64,000 nt of DNA from Chelydra serpentina (GCA_037349315.1 JBAIAC010000033.1:23454001-23518000), one strand, 5' to 3'. Shown: positions 28,801-36,415, counted from the stretch's first letter. The notes: generated by a model from the sequence alone, not told the origin. Made by a program: numbers and translations.

Positions 28801-31800
28801 GCATCCTTTGATTCTCATGGATCTGGCTGAGGGTTACAAACTTGGATTTTAGATATGTGGTGAACGATGAGCCAAAAGCTGGCCCTGTGCCTGAAGCAAG
28901 ATTTTACTTTTAATCCAGGTGATTTTTTTTAAGCCAGTACAAGAGAGAGACAGGAGCTCCTTAGTAACTTTCATATCTGAAACTACACTGATCACCCACC
29001 TAACTGGTAATAGCACTGTTTAATGATAATTTATATTTGCACTGAAAAAATCAGGGTCCAAAGAAATAGGCCAAAATTATGATTGCGGGACTGATTATCC
29101 TGGTGTATCCATTAACATATATTGCAGATAGAAGCCAAACGTTTGGAAAAGTACTACTTATCACACACTGATATTGGGGGTTGCAGACTGTTGTATGCTT
29201 AGGAATGAAACTCTGTCCACTCAGCAGCCTTGTGCTCCAGGAGTGTTTCCAATATCAGATAATTAGGATGCTTCCAAACACTGAATTATATATAGCTCAG
29301 CAATACAATATAAGTGACCTTCATGCACTGCAACTTAATACAGTAATGACTACAGTGTTCGGTGGCATGTGTCGTGCATGTCAGTGAAGTAGCAGGCATG
29401 TCACAACCTGCTTTTTTTCAGCTGTGATAAGTAACCTAAACTGTGCAGTGAGGCTGCTGACTTGTGACATGGCCAGTCATGGCACACACAAAGAGCGGAT
29501 ATCTGGAGTGCCTTTCATCTTGGTGACAGGTACACAATTGTGCCACAAAATGCTGCATCCCAGTTGTTCATGCACTAAGATATATGTTCCATTCTGAAAT
29601 CTCAGATTGGTCCGAGAGGACTAGCTACAGATTTATTTTAATTACTGCACTGGAACAAAATGATTTCAGTCACAGATTCGGCTACTCATTGATTTGTGGG
29701 CTCAGACCCTATGCAAACCCATATGCTATCCCCTGGAGGGCTAGATTTTGCATTTGGGTTTCTAATTTAGTTGACAGATGTGGAATCTCATAGTCAGCCA
29801 GCTCCCTACTGACTACACTTTTGACAAGTCTCAAGAGCAAGTTATTCCAGTCAACATTAATTTATTCTCTAATTGTTCACCCGATTCAAAAGGTCTAATA
29901 TAAATAAATGATTATATTTGTGAGGAAGGAAAGGGAAGACACTACTTATTCCATCAACTTTTGGAGGTTCTGCCAACACAAACACTTAAGATATCAGGAA
30001 CTGACAATCAACCCTTTTTGGAGGAGATCTGGACAATGCAAACAGATCCTCAGGCCCATAGAAAGTGCTTTCAGCCCCTTACACACTTACAAGTACAGTA
30101 CCAAATGGGCACATCCTGAAAAAGCAGTATTAATATGTACCTGTGTTCTAGCTGGCAGCAGCTTTATGTAGGCAAGAATAATGTTTCATGAAGAATGCAC
30201 AGGGGTCATGGATAGATCAGGGTAGGGGAGGATTATGACTAAACATGGGTAACATGCCCCATAAGTACTTCCCTGACAGTGGGGCAGGGGGGGCTCACTT
30301 CAGCACACCATGACATTTCATGGGGGGTAAGGAGAACAAGGAGATGCAGTGGAGACGTTTCCTGAACAAATCTTGGCACTCTTTGTTGAGCACACGTTTT
30401 CTGATGAGCCCCTTTCCACAATGACCTCTGCCAGAGAGTTTGACCCAAAGCCAAATTCCCAAGCTCTGTTGGCTTCACAGTGGGCATTTGGGCCCTCCTT
30501 GCTCACATTTCTTTCCCCTTGGTTTTACAAATATTTTTGTATTAGTCCAACATTGTTCCTGGCTTCAACTACAGCTCTTGATTGTATCTCTATTGCAAAT
30601 TCCAAGGTCCGTAACTTCACCATGTTTGATGAAGACAACAGTTCAGTGAAAGTTTCACACTATCACAGATTGCTCAGAACAATCCTGACAAAGATGTCAC
30701 TATCTCATCATGCTTAATTATAAACATAATATACAGAACTTGAAATTTCTTTCAACAAGTAGAGCCACTATAATGTCTATTCTAAAATTTAACTATTTCA
30801 AGGTATCAATCTAACAGATGCACTAGGAGGGGGGAAAAAGTCATGCTTCAAAATACTTAATTGCATGGTGTTAAAGCATGGCAGGACATATTAAACATTC
30901 AGCAAAATAAAGGAAGTAATTTGTCAGTAAAATGGATCTCTTACCAGAAGGCCATGTGTTCCATGTATGGCAACACACCTAGAGAAACAGTGGTGTATGG
31001 CCAGATTATCAAGGTAAGTAGGGGATTCATAGCCTCCTTTCTCATCCACATCTCCAGTCAAGTGAAAATGAACAGGATAGCTGCCCAGTATTTGCTGCCC
31101 CATGTTTTTTAATTCCACTCCTGCCATGTGAACGGATGTAAAATTCCTTTGGATCTATTGAGACAAATATAGACCTAAGAAAAGAATTTGCAGTACAAGA
31201 GAGTGTGACAGCAAAAAAGAAACAAATTTTCAAACAAGCATCAAGAAACAAAGTGCTGGCTTCTGCAAAATGCTAATCTGCTCCCATTGACTTCAGTACA
31301 GGATTGAGCCCAAAGGTTGCATCTTTCTACATAAATCTCAACTTCCCAAATACCTGATGGGTAGTGGTGTCCAAAATGAACAGTAACGAACCATTTATAG
31401 CATTTATTCCTGGCAATATACACACTTATGTAATAGCTATAGGAAAAAAATATATACCACTGCCAGCTAGCAAAGAGTCATGTTTAACAGCTTTATGGTG
31501 CCACCAAAAGTCTCTATTTCCCGGTAGCTACATCTCAATCAAATGCTATTGGGCTAGATCCTCTGCATGGCTCCATTGATTTCACCACCTCACCTCACCG
31601 AGGCTACTCTGATGTAGATCAGACAAGGGTCCATCCAGTTATTTGGGGGGGGGGGGGGAGAAGAAGGGAGAGAAAAACCTTTCCAAAAAACAGTGGAACA
31701 GATGGTGAGTGGGACCTGCATGGCTGCACAGAGATAAAGCTCTAGCATGATCCTTGTTCCCTTAAACAGCTGCCCAAGGGCCACTCACAATAGCAGACCT

Positions 31801-34800
31801 TGTGCTCTGGGAAACACAGGGAATGCTTGCTCCTGCTATCCTACAGAGATTAGGACACTGAAAAAATGGAGAGAGGTGAAGGTGGGATCATGACCCACCC
31901 CACCACCACATGGGCCTGTGAAGCAGGGTTGATGCACTGTGGGAAGCAATGCTCCATCCTAGTGAATAAAGCAAACTGTGCCTCTAGAGGGAGTAAAGTC
32001 TCCTTCTTGGGTAGTGTAACTTCACAATGACCCCTACTCACGGCTATGGCTTACAAAAACCAAACTAACCCAGAGGAGGTTAGAAGTGTATATTATATTA
32101 TACACCTTTATATTAGAGGTGACCAAGAGGGTCTCATTTCACTATGGATCAAGTTTTGCAAATAGCTCAATAACCTTTGTAGTATTCTCTCTCATTACAC
32201 ACAAATACATACTTGATGTATCTGGGGAAAATATGTAACTGTCATTTTACATTACTTGTGTATAAAGTTGGATAGTAAATAGATATCTGAAGTTTAGAGA
32301 GAGCGAGAGAGAGACAGGGGGAAAAAAAAGCCACTTACTTTAATCTGTCCTCCAAATGTGTCATAGGAGAAAAACTGGCATTGATTTTGTCCGTAACAAG
32401 AGTCCTCCATTTCTCCTTGAATAAGTATATTTCTAGTCAGGAGACCAACTTCTGCCCTCATGTCTATGCCATCTACAACTTCCCCGATATGAAGATAAAG
32501 TGGGCTGCCTGTGGGAGAAAAAGGTTATATACTGTATTTGAATTTAGCTAAGTTTACTACCTTCATTCACCACACAGTTCTAAACACATACACAATTTTT
32601 AACAAGATTCAACCAACCATTTTACTTATAATGAATTTCTATGTGTTTCACAACTGTGAAGGGTCTGATCCTGCAAGTGCTGAGCACTTTGGTGAAACCA
32701 ATGAGCAATCAGCCAGCAAACACCGACAAGTAGTCCCATTGCCTTCAATGGGCAACATTCTTGTGTGTAAACTTATGTGACTAAATATTTGCAGGACTGG
32801 GCCTCAATTTTGCAGACCTCAGCTAAAGAGGAGTTAAAAAGGGACAAATATTTTTTGCACAGAAATAGCATAAGAACATATTTCATACCATCAATCTTCA
32901 CTTGATTACTTTTACATTCAGGGCAAGGAAGGAGATTAAATTCTTCAGCTTGATGCATGGAATAGTCAGTGCTAGCAATGACTATCCTATCACCAGGTAA
33001 CCAACTTGTAACCTCATCCACTAAGTTAAGAATTATGCCTTTGGACACTTCCACTCTAAATCCATTATGAGGAACCCCTAGGGGAAAAAACAAACAAACC
33101 AGTCAGTTATTCTTTACTGCTGTATACCAGTGCATTTTGGATAATTGCACAGAGTATCTACTCAATCAATTGTAATGAAATAATTTAAGGTCTCATATCC
33201 TTTTATGGGGCATAAAGACTATCCCCAATTGTTATTTCAGGACACTGTTTGTCTGTGATCCCCATGCATCTGACCAAGTTCTTTAGTAGTCTAAATTAGT
33301 TCAGATTTTAATGAAAAGAAAAGAGCACACTATACCTTTTACCCATCCACTGAAAGCAGTGACTCTAAAATTGATTCCTTCATAGGTTTGAAAATCTCTT
33401 CCTGCTATTGCTAACCCAGTTGTTCCATTCCCTTGATACTGTTTTCTATCTTCTGTTGTTGAAAACTGACCACCTCCGAGGATCCCAACTAGAGCCCAGG
33501 GCTGCCTGAGTAAGATCAAGAAGAGTCTGATCATATTAACAGAAATACACCCTGTACCCTACAACCTTGAAAGATCCTATGTATGTAGAGTCCCTGTTAC
33601 AGAAAGTATTCTTAAAATAAAGCAAGCCTGGATCCTATAATAGTCTCCCATACAGCTCCCTTAATGACTGTTTTATTTAATATTTTATACACCAGTGGCT
33701 TGAAAAATATTAATTATTCCTATTTACATAAGTTTGCTTGCTTTGATCTTATTAGTACCCTATGTAGGTGAGCATGAGTTTATATATAGTTTGGTGATCA
33801 TGCTGGTTAAAAGTAATGTTGCATTCAAACCCCCCTCCCCCTTAGATGATAGGGAGTTACTATTACAATCTGGAGCTGACAGCTGTCAGCTGTTAGGAAA
33901 GAGGCCCAGGAGCTGTCCATGGTGGCGCTACAGGTTTCCAACCAGTCGTTTCAGATGCCTTCCTGCCACATGTCCAATAAAAAGCTCAGCCCTGGAACAC
34001 ACACACTCTCTGCTGCTGACAGACACCATGTTCATGTCATTTTGGAACAACCTGATCTGGGCACCGGAAATGTTACTTCTAGCCTCGGGTGTCCCCCTCA
34101 CTAGTGCTGACCGACCGCAGAATCAGCAAGCCTGGGGCTAGTTTGCGCTTAGCTTGTGTTGTGATCCCATGTGGGCACGTGGACTAGGCTACAGCAGATT
34201 CAATATTCTTTGCCCAGAGGACGAGGACTGAAGGTTTGGGGCTCGTTGCAGGATTTCTGCACGGGACCGAAGCAAAGCCTCACGCGGACACCCCCCCCCC
34301 CCTCCGGTCTCACCTGTACCCCAGATGCAGGATGTGTTGGCTGTGAAGAAGCTCCTTGAGGAGGAGTCGGGTCTCCAGAGTCAAACTCTTCGCTGCCGAG
34401 TCTCCTACTGCGGCTGCCACCACCTTGCCCGGAGCTTGGGTGGCCAGGAACTCCCGCAGCCTCCTGCTCTCAGCGGCCAGCAGGTGCGTGTCAAAGCGAC
34501 CGGCGGCCACCACCTGGGCTGTGTCCGCATCAATGATCCGGATGTTGAGGCCTCGGCTGCTCCAGCGCTTCTCGGACTGGTAGGAGCCATAGGGGAGCCC
34601 GCCCGCGTACAAGGTTTTGTCCAGCAGCGTCCAGGAGCGAGGTTTCCTGCCGTGCAACTCCAGGGTCCCCCCTCTGTCCACCCCGAGGAATTTCTGTCCG
34701 TAGTTCTCCACCTCCGGCCCCTCGTTGGCCTTCCCGTACAGCGAGATGGTGGCCCGGGAGCTGTAGGGGCACCGCTGGGAGCCAATGTGCAGCGCCCCGC

Positions 34801-35419
34801 CATCCTGAACGAGGATGTAGCGGGCCCTTAAGGCGATGGGCTGCTGCCGATCTGCAAACACCAGCGCCCCTGGATGGGAAGCGGGGAGACTCGCGCGTGA
34901 CGCCAGCGACTCGTGCCCCGCTTTCCTGGGCACATGGCAGCCCGGCTAGCGGGGCGCAAGCCCCCTTCGGCCACCGGCAGGCCCGGCCTGGCACACGGGA
35001 TCCTGGAGGCTGCAAGCGGACGGACACGCCAGCACATTGCGCCGACACCCTCCCCCAGCCCCACATCCAGACTACGGGGGACCTCGGGTAAGGCTCTGAG
35101 CCGGGGGGCGCCCAGGTTTAGCCTCGTACCCCCTTCCTTGAGGGGATCACCCAGCCCCTGCGATTCCCTGGGGCGCCCGCTCCCTTCCCAGGCTCTGGCC
35201 ATGCCCGGCTGCAGCTCTCCCCCCAGACAGCGGGCTCTGAGCAGCTGCCCAGGCTCTGGGGGGAGACTGGCTCCTTACCTCCGTCCTGAATGCGCAGCGA
35301 GTGGACAGTCGCGGAGCTCTCCAGCCTCAGGGCCGCCCCCCGGCCGATGACCACCGAGCGGCGGCTGTCGTGCCCGGGGCGCCAGGGGGTCAGGTGCGGG
35401 GCGCGCTCGGGACACGGCC
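1688..35419 (-). CDS. CEMIP/CEMIP2 (TMEM2)-family cell-surface hyaluronidase-like gene, 16 exons resolved, both ends incomplete
   Basis: Sixteen exons on the minus strand (35279-35419, 34314-34869, 33336-33505, 32889-33077, 32339-32508, 30945-31154, 26997-27202, 25270-25339, 24460-24588, 23241-23326, 21363-21494, 21207-21242, 20142-20294, 17377-17554, 11574-11789, 1688-1896) join in phase into about 950 codons without a stop. All introns are GT-AG except one probable GC-AG. The protein contains a G8 domain (first two exons), a GG-like segment, then parallel beta-helix repeats. Family members CEMIP and CEMIP2 depolymerise or bind extracellular hyaluronan. The sequence is nearer to CEMIP2: it has ALVGILGGG after the G8 region, lacks the long CEMIP insert after WV, and has LLPCPEC and SYDTFGG. 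Some positions are CEMIP-like (YIQA, SHPL, YQQYQPVV). The C-terminal third, expected to start with an NDWIRVGLCYP-like exon, is beyond position 1. The N-terminal exon, which decides secreted versus membrane-anchored, is unresolved. The family call is secure; the exact orthology is inferred. Confidence 0.93.
2231..2305. repeat. Hairpin repeat (CCTGATCCAAAGCC... family)
   Basis: GGCCTGATCCAAAGCCCACT pairs with GACTTTGGATCAGACCC across a TTCCATTGACTTCAATGG core. Related copies or halves are near 18640-18690, 20645-20720, 37425-37460, 42375-42450 and 43790-43865. Confidence 0.6.
2988..3339. mobile_element. GC-rich hAT-type non-autonomous transposon, copy 1
   Basis: 352 bp bounded by inverted ends (CAGTAGCATAGCC... 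and ...GACACTACTG), flanked by a perfect 8-bp duplication ACAAAGAC at 2980-2987 and 3340-3347. The interior is CpG-rich, with A/T-run hairpins around GGCGCC and repeated CGAAGACCCGGAGCG motifs. ORFs inside it are spurious. The 8-bp duplication and CAG ends indicate the hAT superfamily. Confidence 0.85.
3350..3600 (+). repeat. MIR-like tRNA-derived SINE fragment
   Basis: GAGCACTGGACTGGGAGTCA, then GACCTGGATTCT and a CACCTTTCTGTGCCTC block follow the order of the ancient CORE/MIR SINE consensus. It starts directly after the hAT copy at 2988-3339. Confidence 0.6.
5622..5905. mobile_element. MITE with TATGTCTACAC-type inverted ends
   Basis: It begins GGCTATTTCTACACTAGCAC and ends GTAATGTAGACATAACCC, imperfect inverted repeats about 280 bp apart. 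The same end sequence recurs at several sites in this window, indicating one non-autonomous DNA transposon family. Confidence 0.5.
6075..6360. mobile_element. MITE related to the TATGTCTACAC group
   Basis: It opens with CATCTACACAGCAA and closes with GTGCAGACATACCTG. The interior contains mirrored GAGCTCAGGCTG / CAGCCTGAGCTC segments. The ends are less clear than at 5622. Confidence 0.4.
9896..10187. mobile_element. GC-rich hAT-type non-autonomous transposon, copy 2
   Basis: 292 bp, same orientation and layout as the copy at 2988. Ends CAGTAGCGTAGCC and GGCTGCGCTACTG are inverted repeats. A perfect 8-bp duplication CTTCCTGT lies at 9888-9895 and 10188-10195. It differs from copy 1 by substitutions and about 60 bp of deletions. 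Confidence 0.87.
10738..11055 (+). repeat. MIR-like SINE with internal insertion
   Basis: GGGCTCTTTACAAATACTAA, GTATTACTATGCCTCTGTTT, then GTGATTTAGTCAAGGCCTCT and CCTGGCTTCCAGTCC follow the MIR-type order. A hairpin-core insertion (about 10.87-10.95 kb) interrupts it. Confidence 0.45.
11574..11789 (-). CDS. Exon: FFGRSGQWF / DGDKVSIFHDLDGSVTGY
   Basis: 216 nt (72 codons), acceptor cttatag and donor GCACAG|gtaaca. It encodes VFFGRSGQWF, DGDKVSIFHDLDGSVTGYP, ADNYLLRHPGCL and GMICSGKYAQ. The family has FFG.PGPWF here; RSGQ replaces the usual PGP, a visible difference from both human proteins. Confidence 0.93.
13325..13508 (-). mobile_element. Cry-type turtle SINE (tRNA head, CR1-like tail)
   Basis: On the minus strand the head reads GGGATAGCTCAGTGGTTTGA, a tRNA A-box-like start, then GGGTTGTGAGTTCAATCC (B box). 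The body is GGGGCCATTTAGGGATCTGG and the tail is AGGTCCCTTCCAACCCTGAT-ATTCTATGA. This structure is diagnostic of hidden-necked turtles. Confidence 0.8.
14770..15012. mobile_element. MITE with TATGTCTACACTG end
   Basis: It starts GGGTATGTCTACACTGCAG and ends near GATATGTCCACACAGACC. Internal inverted segments read GGGACTCAAGCGAGTG and TTCAAGTCCCACTAACGC. It belongs to the same end-sequence group as 5622 and 19385. Confidence 0.45.
17138..17222. repeat. Hairpin repeat (GGGCCAGATCCTCA... family)
   Basis: GGGCCAGATCCTCAACTAGA at the left pairs with CAGCTAAGATCTGGGCC at the right, around AGCTCCATTGAGGTGAATAG. A second copy is at 54270-54355. Confidence 0.55.
17377..17554 (-). CDS. Exon: TFPIRGFQIYDGP segment
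   Basis: 178 nt, acceptor tccacag and donor AGAAGC|gtaagt. It encodes KTFPIRGFQIYDGPVRLV, CTFRKF and SAIGFFMKNSWQMSPQNNVS. FPIRG.Q.YDGP and the SA..F...N.WQ pattern are family signatures. NNVS is a potential N-glycosylation site. Confidence 0.93.
19385..19648. mobile_element. MITE with long (about 30 bp) inverted ends
   Basis: The left end GGGTAGGTCTATACTGCAAT continues to TAAACACCTGTG. The right end is the inverted partner, CACAGGTGTTTA then ATTGCAATGTAGACATACCC. It is the best preserved member of this group here. Confidence 0.6.
20142..20294 (-). CDS. Exon: DGTFPTDEGSS / FVGESNN segment
   Basis: 153 nt, acceptor cattctag and donor AACAA|gtaggt. It encodes SDGTFPTDEGSSLEVAHSIF, VGESNNIGSQGGQNSYWG and YRTLPRNK. 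F..DEGSS.EV..S.FVGES closely follows CEMIP2. Confidence 0.94.
20640..20720. repeat. Hairpin repeat (CCTGATCCAAAGCC... family)
   Basis: GGTCTGATCCAAAGCTCATT, GAAGTCAATGGAAAGATTCC and GGTTTGGATCAGGCTC form an imperfect inverted repeat of about 80 bp. Confidence 0.6.
21207..21242 (-). CDS. 36-nt microexon: FSDNGIGLTLAS
   Basis: A 36-nt exon between cttttctag and GCTAG|gtaatt. It encodes GFSDNGIGLTLAS across its junctions, matching F.DNGIGLT.AS in both human paralogues. Phase (1 nt, 11 codons, 2 nt) fits both neighbours exactly. Gene finders that ignore very short exons would miss it. Confidence 0.9.
   Translation of the reverse strand, partial: VFRQWHWTHSS
21363..21494 (-). CDS. Exon: FRPHQDADP / NNDHGAWARGGD segment
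   Basis: 132 nt, acceptor cttcag and donor TGTGG|gtaggt. It encodes RFRPHQDADPVKPRVPALID, then AFKNNDHGAWARGGDIIFRN. PHQDA.P.KPR and DHGAW.RGGD are family signatures. Confidence 0.93.
22320..22637 (+). mobile_element. CR1-type LINE 3' end
   Basis: It encodes the end of the reverse-transcriptase region in degraded form (GGAACTCCTTGCCTGAGGAG, AATGGCTATTAGCCAGGATG) and the 3' region GGGCTGGATGGACCTTTGGT ending TGGCCATTCTTATGCTCTG. This is a common turtle LINE tail. Confidence 0.65.
23241..23326 (-). CDS. Exon: AGLFIGKGVKTT segment
   Basis: 86 nt, acceptor tttttcag and donor GCCAG|gtgagt. It encodes AGLFIGKGVKTTKASAENPR and EYLTVDNA. It continues the HSNFK|AGLF junction seen in CEMIP2. Confidence 0.92.
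24460..24588 (-). CDS. Exon: GIWYIFH / YNNRVHSNFK segment, probable GC donor
   Basis: 129 nt (43 codons), acceptor gttttag. It encodes DVGIWYIFHRVPTGQSEG and ends PLGIFYNNRVHSNFK. The frame and the conserved F-K-A-G junction require splicing at AAG|gcacgt, a GC donor. Using the nearby gtaaaa would shift the frame and reach a stop in the next exon. Confidence 0.88.
25270..25339 (-). CDS. Exon: AVSTFWIANPNNHLIENAAA
   Basis: 70 nt, acceptor tattttcag and donor GCTCAG|gtaata. It encodes AVSTFWIANPNNHLIENAAA followed by GAQ. The STFW.A.PNN.LI..AAAG motif is invariant in CEMIP and CEMIP2. Confidence 0.93.
26506..26526 (+). repeat. Poly-A run
   Basis: About 20 consecutive A after ATGGTGT. Possibly a decayed retroelement tail, but no SINE or LINE body was recognised next to it. 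Confidence 0.7.
26997..27202 (-). CDS. Exon: VKDTIGYDTLGHCFFLEDG segment
   Basis: 206 nt, acceptor ggttcag. It ends TGCAT|gtaagc, so the Met codon is split across the intron. It encodes KDTIGYDTLGHCFFLEDG, NTFYHNLGLLTKPGTILPSD and YGNYVPIPSTDCM. It is one of the best conserved blocks and clearly CEMIP2-like (LLTKPGT, PSTDCM). Confidence 0.95.
27203..30944. other. Intron of the CEMIP2-like gene
   Basis: 3.7 kb of AT-rich sequence with a few hairpin-core fragments (27.44 kb, 28.01 kb). The short ORFs here lack family motifs, and nothing else was identified. Confidence 0.5.
30945..31154 (-). CDS. Exon: first beta-helix repeats (YPVHFHLTGDVDEKGGY)
   Basis: 210 nt, phase 0 at both ends. I chose the acceptor ctcaatag at 31155, because the more distal cttag would leave an in-frame TAG. 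It encodes IQRNFTSVHMAGVELKNMGQ, then YPVHFHLTGDVDEKGGY, IHHCFSRCVAIHGTHGLL. NFTS is a potential N-glycosylation site conserved in CEMIP2. Confidence 0.93.
31645..31658 (+). repeat. Poly-G run
   Basis: Fourteen consecutive G in an intron. Other long G/C runs are at 3001-3010, 34291-34302 and 61123-61132. Confidence 0.8.
32339..32508 (-). CDS. Exon: LHIGEVVDGIDMRAEVG segment
   Basis: 170 nt, acceptor ctcccacag and donor ATTAAA|gtaagt. It encodes SPLYLHIGEVVDGIDMRAE, LLTRNILIQGEMED, CYGQNQCQFF and SYDTFGGQIK, the conserved block preceding the beta-helix repeats in this family. It has no ATG-initiated reading frame of its own because it is an internal exon. Confidence 0.93.
32889..33077 (-). 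CDS. Exon: PGDRIVIASTDYS segment
   Basis: 189 nt. It encodes VPHNGFRVEVSKG, then DEVTSWLPGDRIVIASTDYS, MHQAEEFNLLPCPEC and QVKIDG. The PGD..V.ASTDYSM.QAEEF block is a family signature. LLPCPEC matches CEMIP2 rather than the LPCRSC of CEMIP. Splice phases agree with the neighbouring exons on both sides. Confidence 0.95.
33336..33505 (-). CDS. Exon: post-G8 segment (RQPWALVGILGGG)
   Basis: 170 nt, acceptor ctcag and donor AAAAG|gtatag. It encodes QPWALVGILGGG and, at the end, NFRVTAFSGWVKG. CEMIP2 has a very similar stretch (ALVGVIGGG, SVTAYSEWIEG). CEMIP carries a longer, unrelated insertion after this point, which is missing here. Confidence 0.93.
34314..34869 (-). CDS. Exon: main G8 domain with putative hyaluronidase residues
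   Basis: 556 nt, the largest exon. It encodes ALVFADRQQPIALRARYILV, then QDGGALHIGSQRC, LYGKANEGPE, GGTLELHG and LPYGSYQSEK. The run SSRGLNIRIID followed by GRFDTH aligns with the CEMIP2 segment holding Arg265, Asp273 and Asp286, residues reported as essential for activity. The equivalents here are Arg at 34553-34555, Asp at 34529-34531 and Asp at 34490-34492. The exon ends in HLGYR with donor TACAG|gtgaga. Confidence 0.95.
35279..35419 (-). CDS. Exon: start of G8 domain, CEMIP2-like gene
   Basis: 141 nt. The acceptor is a pyrimidine tract ending cttgcag and the donor is GGAG|gtaagg. It encodes CPERAPHLTPWRPGHD and ends in TVHSLRIQDGG. The CP..P.L..W.PGHD motif opens the mature ectodomain in CEMIP and CEMIP2. 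The exon needs one nucleotide from an upstream exon (phase 1), so the start codon lies upstream. It sits inside the CpG island and is very GC-rich. Confidence 0.9.
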
Positions 35420-35504
35420 CTGCAAGACACAGGCGCACACGCCGGTTGAGTGCAGCCCGCCGCGCTCTGCCCGCGGCCCGGCTCCCAGCCCAGAGGATAC
35501 GCAC

Positions 35505-35659
35505 CTGTTGCGCCGGAGCTCGCGGGGCGCTGCGGTTCCCGAGGGGGCCGGGCCCAGGAGAGGAGAAGGGCCGGGAGCGAAGCCCTCGGGAGGAGGAGGA
35601 TGCCGCTGCCCTGGCGAGACGCTCCCGGGTCGCTCTGGGACGGAGAGCAGCGGTTCCAT
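35505..35659 (-). other. Candidate N-terminal exon with unresolved frame
   Basis: The only ATG between the TATA box and the first G8 exon is at 35657-35659. It opens a proline-rich frame (MEPLLSVPERPGSVSPG...) up to a good donor AACAG|gtgcgt at 35505, leaving an 85-nt intron. That donor is phase 2 from this ATG, but the G8 exon needs phase 1. The frame that would join correctly reads ILLLPRASLPALLLSWA just upstream, signal-peptide-like, but has no ATG. Either an indel in this GC-rich tract or a different first exon explains this. Confidence 0.3.
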
Positions 35660-35999
35660 TCGCCACCGCGGCCGGTCCTCGAGCCCTGCCCGGCTCGCGG
35701 CGGAGCTTTGCCGGCCTGAGCCCGGAGGAGCAGCGGGCACCTGCTGCCCAGGACGGAGGATCCCCCCGGCGAAGGCGACAGCGGCTGGGGTAGCCCCGCA
35801 CGTGGCGATGGACGCGCCCAGCCCCCGAGAGAGACACACAGAGACACTTCGTTCAAAGCCTTTTATTCCCACCGGCCCCCGCTCTCCGGCCTCCCGGCCG
35901 GGGCGACACCTCTGCCGCCACCTGCGGAGTAAAGCGGCGCTGGGGAAACGCTCCCCGCCCCGCAGACACGTGGGCTCCGGCGACTGACAAAGCCCTGGC

Positions 36000-36106
36000 T
36001 GGGATGATCTAGTTGGGGTTGGTCCTGCTTTGAGCAGGGGGTTGGACTAGATGACCTCCTCAGGTCCCTTCCAACCCTGAGATTCTATGATTCTATGATT
36101 CTATGA
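36000..36106 (+). mobile_element. CR1/SINE 3' tail inside the CpG island
   Basis: GGTCCTGCTTTGAGCAGGGG, GACTAGATGACCTCCTCAGG, then three copies of GATTCTATG, the CR1-type 3' end. It is inserted between the putative untranslated first exon and the G8 exon. Confidence 0.75.
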
Positions 36107-36240
36107 CTGCAGAGGGGACAAAGCTCCGGCGCAGACACAGCGACGTCCGCCCGGCAAAACCCGGCCCCTGACAGACCCGCTCCAGCCCGGCCGCCGCGGG
36201 GCAGAGCCGCCAGAGGATCAACGTGCTCCAAGCCTCTTAC

Positions 36241-36385
36241 CTATCCCCGGCTGCTACTAAGCCCCAGCTGCTAGGCAGGGCTTCCTTCGCTGCTCTAAGG
36301 AGCGGGCAGGCTCCGCCGGAACAGGGAGAGACCGCGGGCGCTAAGGTGACCGCCGCTCCTGAGCGCCGGGCCGCTTCTCCACTCC
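36241..36385 (-). other. Possible 5' untranslated first exon
   Basis: The stretch between the predicted start downstream of the TATA box and a strong donor (GATAG|gtaaga) at 36241 looks like a first exon. It contains no ATG, so it would be non-coding. No later exon with an ATG in the frame of the G8 exon was found within the island. Confidence 0.4.
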
Positions 36386-36407
36386 GGCCGGGCTCCCCCG
36401 GCCTCCC

Positions 36408-36415
36408 TATTTATA
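36408..36415 (-). promoter_or_regulatory. TATA box (TATAAATA)
   Basis: Read on the minus strand the sequence is GGCTATAAATAGGGAGG, a near-ideal TATA box inside the CpG island. Transcription would start near 36385 toward lower coordinates, correctly oriented for the CEMIP2-like gene. Inferred from motif and position only. Confidence 0.55.

Noticed and set aside
31155..31174. Alternative acceptor (cttag) for the exon at 30945-31154
   Set aside because: It would add an in-frame TAG just before the conserved NFTSVH; the ctcaatag acceptor keeps the frame.
35301..35987. 228-codon plus-strand ORF opposite the G8 exon
   Set aside because: It is antisense to a conserved coding exon in a GC-rich island; open only because stop codons are rare there.
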